DNA from: Streptomyces ochraceiscleroticus
GTDB lineage: Bacteria > Actinomycetota > Actinomycetes > Streptomycetales > Streptomycetaceae
Assembly: GCF_000720485.1 (NCBI RefSeq)
Contig: NZ_JOAX01000016.1
Coordinates: 100,157 to 164,156, forward strand
DNA length: 64,000 nt
Reading direction: 5' to 3'
Below, piece by piece: positions 34,422-43,290 of the stretch. The notes beneath the pieces were generated by a model. It worked only from the letters and a program-made list of their open reading frames with translations, was not told where the DNA came from and did no database searches. A program made the position numbers and the translations under genes. Positions within the stretch are counted from its first letter, which is position 1; every line of letters begins with the position of its first letter.

Positions 34422-34963
34422 ACCGGGTGGTGCGGGGCGGCGGCGAGCAGGGCGTCGTCGGCCGACCGGGCGGTGACCTCGCCGAAGTACTGCTTCACCT
34501 CCCAGCCCCAGCGCTCCAGATACGCCCGCAGGATCGCGGGCGTTTCGGCGGGCGGGACCTCCACGGCCGTGAACGCGCGGGTCCTGCGCCCCACCCGCAA
34601 CTGCCCGCCGCCGGCCGCGCGCAGATTACGTACCCACTCGCCGTTGCCACGCGCCGAGACGAGGTACTGAGCGCCTTCGAAGGCCAGCGGATTCACCGGC
34701 ACCCGCCGCCACTCACCGCTCTTCCGCCCCCGAACGGCGAGATCCGCACTCCCGGCCAGACTGATCCCCCGCCGGGCCAGCCAGCCGACGACGGCATTGA
34801 GCCGGGCGCCGAGCCGGCCGGGCTTGAGGTAGCGCGGGGTTGCTTGCGGGTGCGGGTGCGGCTGGGGCTGCGGGAGCTGTTGCGGCTGCTGAGCGTCGTT
34901 CATGTGCGTCTTGTTCGTGCGCGCCTTGTTCGTGGGTGTCTCGTTCGTGGGTGTCTCGTTCAT
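34397..34963 (-). CDS. nitroreductase-family deazaflavin (F420)-dependent oxidoreductase
   Basis: A 188-residue DDN-type split barrel: LAVRGRKSGEWRRVPVNPLAF, QYLVSARGNGEWVRNLRAAG and LRVGRRTRAFTAVEV are typical. It would use reduced F420. The first 55 residues are low complexity: three 15-bp DNA repeats (34911-34955) encode NETPT-NETPT-NKART, then a Gln/Pro/His tract. ATG 34963 has AAGGGGA 6 nt upstream. Divergent from a TetR gene, with palindromes between, so probably induced by a toxic or redox-active compound. Confidence 0.88.
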   Translation of the reverse strand: MNETPTNETPTNKARTNKTHMNDAQQPQQLPQPQPHPHPQATPRYLKPGRLGARLNAVVGWLARRGISLAGSADLAVRGRKSGEWRRVPVNPLAFEGAQYLVSARGNGEWVRNLRAAGGGQLRVGRRTRAFTAVEVPPAETPAILRAYLERWGWEVKQYFGEVTARSADDALLAAAPHHPVFRITPTD

Positions 34964-35008
34964 GAGTGATCCCCTTGTCCGGGAGGGCGGGCGGCGTCGC
35001 GCCACGCG

Positions 35009-35096
35009 ACGAGAGCACTGCTCTCGTTCGTGAGCAGTGTGCACGGTTCCGGCACGCCATGGCAAGAGCACTGCTCTCGTTTCTATGCACTGCTCT
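35009..35096. promoter_or_regulatory. TetR-type operators between the oxidoreductase and its regulator
   Basis: ACGAGAGCA-C-TGCTCTCGT at 35009-35027 is a perfect 9-bp inverted repeat. AGAGCA-C-TGCTCT repeats at 35065-35077, and a TGCTCT half-site with GCAC before it lies at 35087-35096. Spacing is about 56 and 20 bp. Confidence 0.75.
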
Positions 35097-35137
35097 TGTT
35101 CCTGGTCGGTGTTCGCGAACATGGCACACTGCTCCAC

Positions 35138-35872
35138 ATGACTGCGATCAAGGGCGCCAGGGAGCGGGCCCGCGGCGAGATCACCGCTGCGATCAAGGAC
35201 GAGGCCCGCAAGCAGCTCGCCGCCGAAGGCGCCGCGAAGCTCTCGCTGCGCGCCGTGGCCCGGGAGCTCGGCATGGTCTCCTCGGCCCTCTACCGTTACT
35301 TTCCGAGCCGCGACGACCTGCTGACGGCCCTGATCCTCGACGCGTACAACGCCGTGGGGCAGGCCGCCGAGACCGCGCTCGCCGCGGCGGACGCACGGCG
35401 CGGCCGACGGGGCGGTGCGGCCGCGGCGACGCCGGCTGCCCGCTGGACCGCCGTGTGCCGCGCCGTACGGGAGTGGGCGCTGGCCCACCCGCACGAGTAC
35501 GCGCTGATCTACGGCTCACCCGTTCCGGGCTACCGCGCACCCGAGACCACCGCCGAGCCCGCCGGCCGGGTGGCGCGGGCGCTCATCGAGGTCGTGCGGG
35601 ACGCCTACGCGGCAGGCGCGCTGCGCGAGCCCGACGATCCGCTGCCGGACGCCGTGGTCGGGGACATGCTGACGCTGGTCGCGGAGCAGGGCGTGGAGCT
35701 GCCCGCCGGCGTCGCGGCCCGGCTGGTCGGCGCCTGGGCGCAGCTCTTCGGGCTGGTGGGTTTTGAGCTCTTCGGGCAGTTCAACCGGGTGATCGAGGCG
35801 CGGGAGGAGTTCTTCGAGCAGGCGGTACTGCAACTCGCCCGGTCGGTCGGACTCCCCACACCTGCTCGCTGA
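35138..35872 (+). CDS. TetR-family regulator
   Basis: A 244-residue regulator. HTH: ITAAIKDEARKQLAAEGAAKLSLRAVARELGMVSSALYRYFPSRDDLLTALILDAY. The C-terminal ligand domain has WALAHPHEYALIYGSPVPGY, found in the WHG subgroup of TetR proteins. ATG 35138 is chosen because the frame opening at 35030 runs through the operators. It likely represses both itself and the deazaflavin oxidoreductase. Confidence 0.9.
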   Translation: MTAIKGARERARGEITAAIKDEARKQLAAEGAAKLSLRAVARELGMVSSALYRYFPSRDDLLTALILDAYNAVGQAAETALAAADARRGRRGGAAAATPAARWTAVCRAVREWALAHPHEYALIYGSPVPGYRAPETTAEPAGRVARALIEVVRDAYAAGALREPDDPLPDAVVGDMLTLVAEQGVELPAGVAARLVGAWAQLFGLVGFELFGQFNRVIEAREEFFEQAVLQLARSVGLPTPAR

Positions 35873-36017
35873 CCCGCCGGGCCCACCGTGCGCCGGCCCA
35901 CGGACCCGCACTCCCCACAGATCCGCACTCTTCGCTGATCCGTACTCCCCACGGAGTACCGGCCGCCACCACGCTCGGGGGACGCCCTGGGCGCATGGGG
36001 CGGGCTAGCGTGGCGGC

Positions 36018-37361
36018 ATGGACAACGGACGGCCGTCGTGGGTGCGGCGCTGCCTCGGATGGCTCGCATCCGCGCGCGGGCGCTGGTCCGTGACTCCTGG
36101 CGGTGAGCGATCGCCGGACGCGTGGCCCGGCGGCGCCACCTTGCGGCGCATGCCCTGGCGTTCGACCGTGCTGATCGCCGTGCTCGTGCAGGTCGGTACG
36201 CGCTTTGCCGCGCACGAGCAGCCCGACCGGGCGGCCCTGGACGGCGTTGCGGAGTTTCTGCTGCTCGCGGGCTCCCTCCTGCTGCTCCTGCGTCATCGTT
36301 TCCCGCGCGTCGTCGCGTTCGGTGCCGCGATCGCCGCGCTGCTCTACCTCGGTGGCGGGTATCCGTACGGTCCGGTCTTCCTGTTCGTGGCGATCGGGTG
36401 CCTCGCCGCTGTCGTGGCGGGGCGGCGCGTCGCGGCGTGGAGCGCGGTGGGGCTGCTGTGGGCCGGGCACCTGCTCGTCACGCACTGGCTGTACCGATGG
36501 CTGCCACCGGCCGCCGACGAGGCCGCGCCGTGGGGGCAGGAGCTGATCGTCGCCGGCTGGGCGGTGGCGATCGTCGCCGCGTCCGAACTGGGCCGTGTAC
36601 GCCGCGAACAGCTCGCGCACGCCCGGGCCGAGCGCGCGGCGGCGGAGCGGCGCCGGGCTGACGAGGAACGTCTGCGGATCGCGCGGGAGCTGCACGACGT
36701 CCTCGCGCACAGCCTCTCGGTCATCAACGTGCAGGCCGGCGTCGGGCTCGCCCTGCTGGACGACGACCCCGAGCAGGCCCGTACGGCCCTGACGACGATC
36801 AAGGGAGCCAGCAAGGAGGCGCTCGGCGAGGTCCGGCAGGTGCTCGACACGCTGCGCGCGCAGGGGCGGGCGCCCAGGTCGCCGGCGCCCGGACTGGCCC
36901 GGCTGCCCGAGCTGACCGAGCAGGCGAAGAGCGCGGGACTGGACGTGGCCGTGTCGGTCGAGGGCCGGGTGTCCGGGCTGCCGCCGGGCGCGGACCTCGC
37001 GGCGTTCCGTATCGTCCAGGAAGCGCTGACGAACATCGTCCGCCACTCCGGGGCCCGCAGCGCACGCGTGCACCTGGGACGGGCGGCGGACGCCCTGCGT
37101 CTGCGTATCGACGACGACGGGCCGGCCACGGCAGAGGGATCGCCCGGCGGCGGGAACGGCCTGGTCGGCATGCGCGAACGCGCCGCCGCGCTCGGCGGCG
37201 AGGTCCAGGCGGGCCCGCGCGCGGACGGCGGCTTCACCGTGCGCGCCACGATCCCGCTGCGGGGGAGCAGTGGTACCGGCCGGGCGGACGGGGCGGCCGG
37301 CGGGCAGAACGGCGGGACGGCGGCCCGTGCGGCGGGCGATGACAACGAGGAGAGCGCGTGA
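36018..37361 (+). CDS. two-component sensor histidine kinase (NarL-type partner)
   Basis: A 447-residue kinase. Five or six N-terminal helices (about 55-190), then HisKA_3: RIARELHDVLAHSLSVINVQAGVG with phospho-His in ELHD, and an HATPase domain with FRIVQEALTNIVRHSGA (N box) and GNGLVGMRERA (G2). The C-terminus is Gly/Ala-rich. TAGCGT at 36006-36011 is 6 nt before ATG 36018, suggesting a leaderless mRNA. It overlaps the response regulator start by GTGA. Confidence 0.92.
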   Translation: MDNGRPSWVRRCLGWLASARGRWSVTPGGERSPDAWPGGATLRRMPWRSTVLIAVLVQVGTRFAAHEQPDRAALDGVAEFLLLAGSLLLLLRHRFPRVVAFGAAIAALLYLGGGYPYGPVFLFVAIGCLAAVVAGRRVAAWSAVGLLWAGHLLVTHWLYRWLPPAADEAAPWGQELIVAGWAVAIVAASELGRVRREQLAHARAERAAAERRRADEERLRIARELHDVLAHSLSVINVQAGVGLALLDDDPEQARTALTTIKGASKEALGEVRQVLDTLRAQGRAPRSPAPGLARLPELTEQAKSAGLDVAVSVEGRVSGLPPGADLAAFRIVQEALTNIVRHSGARSARVHLGRAADALRLRIDDDGPATAEGSPGGGNGLVGMRERAAALGGEVQAGPRADGGFTVRATIPLRGSSGTGRADGAAGGQNGGTAARAAGDDNEESA

Positions 37362-38023
37362 TCCGGGTACTGCTCGCTGACGATCAGGTCTTGGTGCGGG
37401 CCGGCTTCCGGGCGCTGCTGGACGCCCAGCCGGACATCGAGGTGGTCGGTGAGGCCGCCGACGGGGAGGAGGCGCTGACGGCCGTACGGGAGCGGCGGCC
37501 CGATGTCGTCCTCATGGACATCCGGATGCCGGTCGTGGACGGGCTCGCCGCCACCCGGCGGATCACCGGCGACGAGCGGCTGGCCGGAGTGAAGGTGGTC
37601 ATGCTGACCACCTTCGAGCTGGATGAGTACGTGTTCGAGGCGATCCGCTCGGGCGCCTCCGGGTTCCTCGTGAAGGACACCGAGCCGGACGAACTGCTGC
37701 GTGCCGTACGTGCCGTGGTCGCCGGTGATGCGCTGCTGTCCCCGGGGGTGACCCGGCGGCTGATCGCAGAGTTCGCCGCGCGGTCGAAGGAGCCGGCCGC
37801 GGCGGAGGGGCTGGCCCAACTGACCGAGCGGGAGCGGGAGGTGATGGCGCTGGTCGGCATCGGGCTGTCCAACGAGGAGATCGCGCGCCGGCTCGTCGTC
37901 AGTCCGCTCACGGCCAAGACGCACGTCAGCCGCACGATGGTGAAGCTCGGGGCCCGGGACCGGGCCCAACTGGTCGTGCTGGCCTACGAGTCGGGGATCG
38001 TGCGCCCCGGCTGGCTGGGCTGA
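37358..38023 (+). CDS. LuxR/NarL-family response regulator
   Basis: A 221-residue regulator. Receiver: VLLADDQVLVRAGF, phospho-Asp in PDVVLMDIRMPVVDG, Thr in VVMLTTFELDEYV and Lys in GFLVKDTEPDELL. DNA-binding domain: LTEREREVMALVGIGLSNEEIARRLVVSPLTAKTHVSRTMVKLGARDRAQLV. GTG 37358 has GAGGAG upstream and overlaps the kinase stop. The pair probably responds to a membrane-sensed signal; targets unknown. Confidence 0.93.
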   Translation: MIRVLLADDQVLVRAGFRALLDAQPDIEVVGEAADGEEALTAVRERRPDVVLMDIRMPVVDGLAATRRITGDERLAGVKVVMLTTFELDEYVFEAIRSGASGFLVKDTEPDELLRAVRAVVAGDALLSPGVTRRLIAEFAARSKEPAAAEGLAQLTEREREVMALVGIGLSNEEIARRLVVSPLTAKTHVSRTMVKLGARDRAQLVVLAYESGIVRPGWLG

Positions 38024-38199
38024 CGCCAGCGCCACAGGACCCGCACCACCCGGTGGGTGAAGGCCGCGCCGCCGACCAGTGCCGCCCCCATGAGCCAGGA
38101 GCCGCGCCAGGAGGCGGGCAGCATGTCCCAGAGGGCGGGCGCCGCGCAGATCAGGAAGGCGAGGGCGCCTACGAGCGCACCGGTCACCACGGCGAACAC
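37984..38199 (-). CDS. DUF6332-like two-helix membrane protein, N-terminus shortened
   Basis: A 71-residue protein with two helices (FAVVTGALVGALAFLICAAP and WLMGAALVGGAAFTHRVVRVLW). The frame continues upstream as QRDAVTVEIV, which matches the family N-terminus, but it has no ATG/GTG/TTG before an in-frame TGA that overlaps the ATG of another frame (ATGACAGAG). So either it starts at GTG 38199 or a small deletion has shifted the start. Its 3' end overlaps the response regulator by 40 bp on the opposite strand. Confidence 0.6.
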   Translation of the reverse strand: MFAVVTGALVGALAFLICAAPALWDMLPASWRGSWLMGAALVGGAAFTHRVVRVLWRWRQPSQPGRTIPDS

Positions 38200-38428
38200 G
38201 ATCTCGACGGTGACGGCGTCCCGTTGGGCCGGCGAGCGGGTCGGAGACGCTGTACGACTCTGTCATGCGCACGGGATTGCCGCTGCCCTCCGGCCGCTCA
38301 TAGGCTGAGCGCTTCCGGCCGGTCACCGGCCGGAACCAGCGCATGCACGGCAGTGGCGCACGCCTCGTGCCGCAGCTACTCGCGCCGGAAGAGCCGGAAG
38401 AACTGGTGCCGGGAGAAGGCGAGCGGTC

Positions 38429-39292
38429 ATGAGGCAGTGGGACGTTGCCGTGCGGTCGGGTGCGCGGCTCGGTGAGGGGCCGACGTGGGACGCCGCGCAC
38501 GCGCGGCTGATCTGGGTGGACATCCTCACCTGTCGGGTGCACACGTACGACCCGGCCACCGGACGCCGCACGGTCATGGTCACCGAACAGCACGTGGGCG
38601 CCGCGAAGCCGCGCGCAGCAGGCGGTCTGGTCGTCAACCTCCGGGACGGGGTGGGCCTCTACGACGCGGCCGGGAAGTTCTCCTGGCTGGCCCACGAGGC
38701 GGTGCCGGGGCGGCGCGGAAACGACGCGGCCGTGGCGCCCGACGGCGCGCTGTGGGCCGGGACCATGCCGTACGACGAGGCGCCGGGCGGCGGCACGCTG
38801 TCCCGCGTCGCCCCGGACGGCGGCACGGTGCGGGTGCTCTCGGACGTCACGGTCAGCAACGGCATCGGCTGGAGCCCGGACGGGCGGCTGATGTACTACA
38901 TCGACACTCCGACCCGGCGGATCGACGTCTTCGACGTGGGCGCGGCAAACGGGGACGCCGCGGGCCAGTTCGCGCACAGCCGGCGTCCCTACGTGGAGAT
39001 CGAGCAGGGCACCGGCTTCCCGGACGGGCTGTGCGTGGACGCGGAGGGCTGCGTCTGGGTGGCGCTGTGGGACGGCGGGCAGGTGCGCCGTTACACGCCC
39101 GAGGGCGCCCTCGACCGTACGGTCGAACTGCCCGTCCGGCGCCCGACCGCCTGTGCCTTCGGCGGCCGTGACCTCACCGACCTCTACATCACCACGGCTC
39201 AGGAGGACACGCCGCAGCATCCGCTGGAGGGCTCGGTGCTCGTCGTCCCGGGCGCGGGCCAGGGGCTCGACCAGCCGGCCTTCGCGGGCTGA
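38429..39292 (+). CDS. SMP-30/gluconolactonase family protein
   Basis: A 287-residue six-bladed beta-propeller. Metal ligands appear as Glu in ARLGEGPTWD, Asn in SDVTVSNGIGWSPDG and Asp in GFPDGLCVDAEGCVWVALW; RRGNDAAVAPDGALWAGTM is also typical. It hydrolyses sugar lactones such as gluconolactone or related compounds. ATG 38429 has a GGAGAAGG-type site. Isolated from sugar genes; a terminator follows. Confidence 0.9.
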   Translation: MRQWDVAVRSGARLGEGPTWDAAHARLIWVDILTCRVHTYDPATGRRTVMVTEQHVGAAKPRAAGGLVVNLRDGVGLYDAAGKFSWLAHEAVPGRRGNDAAVAPDGALWAGTMPYDEAPGGGTLSRVAPDGGTVRVLSDVTVSNGIGWSPDGRLMYYIDTPTRRIDVFDVGAANGDAAGQFAHSRRPYVEIEQGTGFPDGLCVDAEGCVWVALWDGGQVRRYTPEGALDRTVELPVRRPTACAFGGRDLTDLYITTAQEDTPQHPLEGSVLVVPGAGQGLDQPAFAG

Positions 39293-39293
39293 G

Positions 39294-39359
39294 GACCGCG
39301 GCCGTCCGCGACCCGCACGGGACCTGCGGGCCGGTCGCCGGCGGCCCGCGGCCGCGGTC
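39294..39359. terminator. bidirectional terminator between convergent genes
   Basis: GACCGCGGCCG (39294-39304) and CGGCCGCGGTC (39349-39359) are perfect 11-bp inverted repeats; the 44-nt loop is itself G/C-rich and can fold. It lies between the lactonase stop and the stop at 39358. Confidence 0.6.
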
Positions 39360-40167
39360 AGATCGCGAACAGCTCCTGCCAGAGCCGGGGGAAGGAACCG
39401 TCGCCGCCCAGCGTCACCGTCACCGCCTCCGAACTCTGCCACGGCAGGCGGTTCCACAGCATCGCGTAGAGGTCCGCCGCGGGTCCTTCGAGCACGCAGT
39501 CCGGCGCGGAGCCGGTCGCGGAGCCCGCCGCGCCGTCCTCGTCCCCGGTCGCCGTCTCGCGCTCCGTACGAGGCGGCGCGTCCGAAAAGTGCACCCGCCA
39601 GGCGGCGTTGCCCGTGCCGGCGGCGCCGGGCGCGTCCGTGGTGCGTATATACAACTCCTTCTCGGGCGTCGTGCGCGCGCGGGCGCGGTCGCTCGCGAGG
39701 AAGCCCGTCAGCAGCTCGTCGATGCCGTCCGCGGCGAACGCGGGATCGACGGCGGAGAAGCCGGCACCGAGCGCCGCTTCGGCGTCGATGCGGTGTATCG
39801 CCGTCTCATGGGCCTGCCGGCGGGCCCAGAACTCCAGCGGCGAAGAAGCGGGCAGGAAGGTCCAGCAAGCCAGGTCGGCCGGGGCCGCCGCCAGCGCCGC
39901 GACCAGGGCGGCATGGCCCTCGCGCACCCATTCCACCAGCGCCGTGCCGTCCAGGTCGGGCGCCTCGGGCGGCCGCACGCGCCCGTCCGTCGCGCCCGTG
40001 ACATATCCCGTCGCCCAGCGGTGGACGCGGCCGATGTGCAGGAGCAGGTCGCGGACCTGCCAGTCGGGACAGGACGGGACCGAGGCGTCGGGGCCGGCCT
40101 TGTCCGCGGCGTCCGCCAGCAACCGGCCGTCCCTGCGGAGCATTTCGACGAATTCAGTGATCTCCAT
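39358..40167 (-). CDS. maleylpyruvate isomerase family, mycothiol-dependent enzyme
   Basis: A 269-residue DinB-like four-helix enzyme: VPSCPDWQVRDLLLHIGRVHRW (metal-binding His at the first helix) and RRQAHETAIHRIDAEAALG (HETxxHRxD, the remaining metal ligands and mycothiol site), followed by a C-terminal alpha/beta domain ending in LGGDGSFPRLWQELF. It uses mycothiol as cofactor for an isomerisation or conjugation. ATG 40167 overlaps the stop of the upstream membrane-protein gene by 14 nt. Confidence 0.9.
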   Translation of the reverse strand: MEITEFVEMLRRDGRLLADAADKAGPDASVPSCPDWQVRDLLLHIGRVHRWATGYVTGATDGRVRPPEAPDLDGTALVEWVREGHAALVAALAAAPADLACWTFLPASSPLEFWARRQAHETAIHRIDAEAALGAGFSAVDPAFAADGIDELLTGFLASDRARARTTPEKELYIRTTDAPGAAGTGNAAWRVHFSDAPPRTERETATGDEDGAAGSATGSAPDCVLEGPAADLYAMLWNRLPWQSSEAVTVTLGGDGSFPRLWQELFAI

Positions 40168-40585
40168 GCCACCGAGTGTCCCAGCCGCCACTGACAATGG
40201 CCTTGGGCGCGGCCGGCCGACCGCGCAGACTGCGGTGGACCAGACCCAGCAGCAGCGCGTTGACCAGCGCCGCGAGGCCGATGGTGGCGATCGAATACCA
40301 GGCCGGAGCGCCCGCGTCGCTCCACATCGCATCCCCCGCGAACCACAGCGGGAAAAGGGTCGGGGAGGTGAGCAGCGCGGCCCAGACGCCGGACATCGAG
40401 GCATCCGGATGATCGACGAAGAGCGAGTCGACGACGGCGAAGATCACCGCCGCCGCGACCAGGGCCAGGTAGATGCGGGAGACGGGATTGCCGAACGTCA
40501 GCCGCGCCGCGTCGCGCAGCCAGGGAGCCGTGTGCACCCGCTCCCGGGACGTCTCGGAGTCGCGGTGCCGGAGTATCGCCTTCAT
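40154..40585 (-). CDS. SCO4225-type membrane protein
   Basis: A 143-residue protein with four hydrophobic segments (IYLALVAAAVIFAVVDSLF, VWAALLTSPTLFPLWF, AWYSIATIGLAALVNALLLGL and a shorter one), resembling the Streptomyces SCO4225 family. ATG 40585 has a GGGGGG tract 4 nt upstream. Function unknown. Overlaps the start of the mycothiol enzyme gene, so the two are likely co-expressed. Confidence 0.75.
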   Translation of the reverse strand: MKAILRHRDSETSRERVHTAPWLRDAARLTFGNPVSRIYLALVAAAVIFAVVDSLFVDHPDASMSGVWAALLTSPTLFPLWFAGDAMWSDAGAPAWYSIATIGLAALVNALLLGLVHRSLRGRPAAPKAIVSGGWDTRWHGDH

Positions 40586-40898
40586 GTGTCCCCCCAGGGG
40601 CGGTCCATGTGCAGATGCAGAGGTACGTGTCCAGTCGTACGTGCTCCGGGTGGGACGGACATCCGTGTTCGTACTCACATACGGGGGTCCGTACTCAAGT
40701 ATCGAGCCGGAACCGTGGGCTGTCAGTGCGTGATTCCGGCCGCGTGGGCGTCGGGCCGCCCGGGCGCCCCCGGGGCGAGCGGGTGGGTGGCCGTACACGG
40801 TGCGGGCGCGGGGGTAGCGTCTCGGTGTGCGGCGCGCGACCGGCGGATTTCCGGTAGGCGGCGGGCCGTGTTTTGTTCATACCGGATACAAAGTCAGA
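40586..40898. other. divergent promoter region
   Basis: No gene supported. It contains several GTACGTGT/GTACTCA-like direct repeats at about 40620-40700 and, near the ROK gene, TTTGT (40872-40876) and ACAAA (40888-40892) as a loose inverted repeat that could be an autoregulatory site. Confidence 0.4.
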
Positions 40899-42140
40899 AT
40901 GGACGGCGTGACCCACACTCGGACGACCAGGCTGGAGCGGGGCCGCGGCGCGCTCGGGCCCGCGCTGGAGCTCGTACACACCGGGCGCGCGCCGACGCGT
41001 GCCGTGCTGACCTCCGAACTCGGCGTGACGCGCGCGACGGCCGGTGCGGTGGCCGCCGAGCTCGAAGCGCTCGGCCTCATCACCGTCGACGCGCACCCGA
41101 CCGCCGCCGCCGGCACCCAGGGACGCCCCTCGCACCGGCTGTTCATCGCCGACCAGGGGCCCGTCGTGCTGGCCGTACAGATCCACGCCGACGGCTACCG
41201 GGTCGCGCTGGTGGGTCTCGGTGGCCGGATCGTGGCCACCACGTCAGGATGCGGCACCATCCCCGCCGACCCGGCGCGCATCCTGTCCGAGGCCGTACGC
41301 GCCGGCTCCGCGCTGCTGCGCGACTCCGGGCGGCAGTGCCTGGGGGCCGGGCTCGCCGTGCCCTCCGCGGTCGCCGAGCCGGACGGTGAGGCGCTCAACC
41401 CGCTGCACCTCGCCTGGCCCGCCGGCGCCCCCGTACGGGCGCTGTTCCTCCAGGCGCTGGCCGACGCCAAGGTGCCGGGCGTCACCGAGCACGTCGGCTT
41501 CAGCGGCAACGATGTCAACCTCACGGCCCTCGCCGAACACCGCCACGGGGCCGGACGCGGTGCCCGTGACCTGCTGTGCGTGGCCTCCGGCCACCGTGGC
41601 GTCGGCGGCGCGCTGGTGCTGGACGGCCGGTTGCACAGCGGAAGTTCGGGCCTGGCTCTGGAGGTCGGGCACCTCACCGTCAACCCGGAGGGCGCCCCCT
41701 GCCACTGCGGCAGCCGCGGCTGTCTCGACGTCGAGGCGGACCCGCTCGCCTTCCTCGGAGCCGCGGGCCGTACGCCGGGCCCCGAAGGCTCGCTGCTCAA
41801 GCAGGCGACGGATCTGCTGCGCGAGGAGTACGCGGACGACTCCGTACGGGCCGCCGGCGAGCTGCTGATCGACCGGCTCGGCCTCGGTATCGCGGGACTC
41901 GTCAACATCCTGAACCCCGACCGCATCATCCTCGGGGGGCTGCACCGGGCGCTTCTGGAGGCCGACCCGGAGCGGCTGCGGGCCGTCGTGGCGGACCGCA
42001 GCCTCTGGGGGCGCAGCGGCGGCGTACCGATACTGCCCTGCACTCTGGACCACAACGCCCTGGTGGGCGCGGCCGAGCTGGCCTGGCAGCCGGTGCTGGA
42101 CGACCCGTTGATCGTCCTCGAGGGCGAGCACGCCGGCTGA
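40899..42140 (+). CDS. ROK-family transcriptional regulator
   Basis: A 413-residue NagC/XylR-type protein. N-terminal winged helix: LGPALELVHTGRAPTRAVLTSELGVTRATAGAVAAELEALGLI. The ROK body has ASGHRGVGGALVLDG, EVGHLTV and the zinc motif CHCGSRGCLDVE; the kinase Asp motif is degenerate, as expected for a regulator. ATG 40899 lacks a ribosome site; GTG 40908 is an alternative. Convergent with the phosphotriesterase-like gene 24 nt downstream. Confidence 0.9.
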   Translation: MDGVTHTRTTRLERGRGALGPALELVHTGRAPTRAVLTSELGVTRATAGAVAAELEALGLITVDAHPTAAAGTQGRPSHRLFIADQGPVVLAVQIHADGYRVALVGLGGRIVATTSGCGTIPADPARILSEAVRAGSALLRDSGRQCLGAGLAVPSAVAEPDGEALNPLHLAWPAGAPVRALFLQALADAKVPGVTEHVGFSGNDVNLTALAEHRHGAGRGARDLLCVASGHRGVGGALVLDGRLHSGSSGLALEVGHLTVNPEGAPCHCGSRGCLDVEADPLAFLGAAGRTPGPEGSLLKQATDLLREEYADDSVRAAGELLIDRLGLGIAGLVNILNPDRIILGGLHRALLEADPERLRAVVADRSLWGRSGGVPILPCTLDHNALVGAAELAWQPVLDDPLIVLEGEHAG

Positions 42141-42141
42141 C

Positions 42142-42158
42142 GCGCCCGAGGGGGGCGC
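42142..42158. terminator. short bidirectional terminator
   Basis: GCGCCC (42142-42147) and GGGCGC (42153-42158) with a 5-nt loop lie between the two convergent stop codons. Confidence 0.5.
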
Positions 42159-42164
42159 CGCGGT

Positions 42165-43118
42165 TCAGGCCCGCCACTCCGTGGCGAAGGCGCGCGCCGG
42201 ATTGGCTGTCAGCATGCGGTCCACCGCCTCCTTCTCCAGGGTGAGTTCGAGGCGGCGGCGCAGCCCGAGTACGACGTACGGCATTCCGGGCCCGCCGTCG
42301 ACCGAACGGGCCCCGGCCGTGGTCGTGTCGCCGCCCAGCAGGACGCGGTCGCCGAACCCCGCGTCGACCAGCGCGGCCAGCGCCTCCGGGAGCCGCCAGT
42401 CCGTCGCGTGGTGCGCCCGCGAGGGGCCGTCGAAGGCCAGGTAGGCGCCGGCCTCGGCGGCCGTGCGGTGGACGGCCGCGTCGGGGGAGCGGTTGAGGTG
42501 GCCGAGTATCACGTGCTGCGGCGGTACGCCCGCCTCGTCACAGAGCAGGTCGAGCACGTCGAGTGCGCCGGTGCCCAGCTCGAGGTGCACGCCGATGGCG
42601 GCCCCCGTGGCGTGATGCGCCTCGGCAGCGGCGGACAGAGTGTGCCGGGCGTGCGCGTCCAGGCCGTGGAAGCCGCCGGCCACCTTGATGAGGCCGGCCC
42701 GCGGTCCGCCGGGCCCGCCGATGCCCTCCGTCAGCTCGGCGACGAACAGCCCTGCCAGGTCCTTGCGGACCCGTTCGAGTGTCTCCGGTGCGTAGTGCGC
42801 CGCCTGGTGCAGTCCGGTGGCCGCCACGATGCGTACGCCCGACTCCCGGGAGAGGCGTGCCAGTTCGGATGCGCGGCGCCCCATCCCGTACGGCGTCCAC
42901 TGCGCCACTGTGCCGCCGCCCGCCTCCCGGAAGGCGCGCAGCTCGGCGGCCGCGGCACCGGTGTCCGCCAGTTCCTGGCCGGGTAGCCGGGGCGTGGCCA
43001 GAAAGAGGTGGTCGTGCGCGTCGAACCGGCCGCGCAGCGCCTCCGGGGGCAGGTCGCCCAGCACGGTACGGAGGGCAGCGGCAGGGGCGGCCCCGGTGGG
43101 GCGGTGAGATGTGACCAT
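42165..43118 (-). CDS. phosphotriesterase-family amidohydrolase
   Basis: A 317-residue TIM-barrel hydrolase. First metal pair in FDAHDHLFL (HxH), bridging Lys in GLIKVAGGFHG, His in GVHLELGTG and GHLNRSPD, and final Asp in LLGGDTTTAG. Such enzymes cleave lactones or phosphotriesters; natural roles are often lactone hydrolysis. ATG 43118 has no strong ribosome site; a TACTGGTATGTAA segment lies just upstream and could be a regulator site. Ends beside the ROK regulator. Confidence 0.87.
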   Translation of the reverse strand: MVTSHRPTGAAPAAALRTVLGDLPPEALRGRFDAHDHLFLATPRLPGQELADTGAAAAELRAFREAGGGTVAQWTPYGMGRRASELARLSRESGVRIVAATGLHQAAHYAPETLERVRKDLAGLFVAELTEGIGGPGGPRAGLIKVAGGFHGLDAHARHTLSAAAEAHHATGAAIGVHLELGTGALDVLDLLCDEAGVPPQHVILGHLNRSPDAAVHRTAAEAGAYLAFDGPSRAHHATDWRLPEALAALVDAGFGDRVLLGGDTTTAGARSVDGGPGMPYVVLGLRRRLELTLEKEAVDRMLTANPARAFATEWRA

Positions 43119-43290
43119 GAGGGCACTTTACATACCAGTAGTTACAGTGCGGGCGTCGCTGCACCCGTTGCCGGGCGTACTCCCCAAGGGGTAGGCCCGG
43201 TGCCGCTGTCCGTACGACGACGGGAGGCGTCCGGCGGATCAGGCTCGAAGAGAACCCGGAAACAGCGTGACCTTCGAGGAGCTGATCATC

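Noticed and set aside
36344..39457. A 1037-residue minus-strand open frame
   Set aside because: It runs antisense through the kinase, regulator and lactonase genes, is Arg/Ser/Pro-rich and has no domain; a shadow of high-GC coding.
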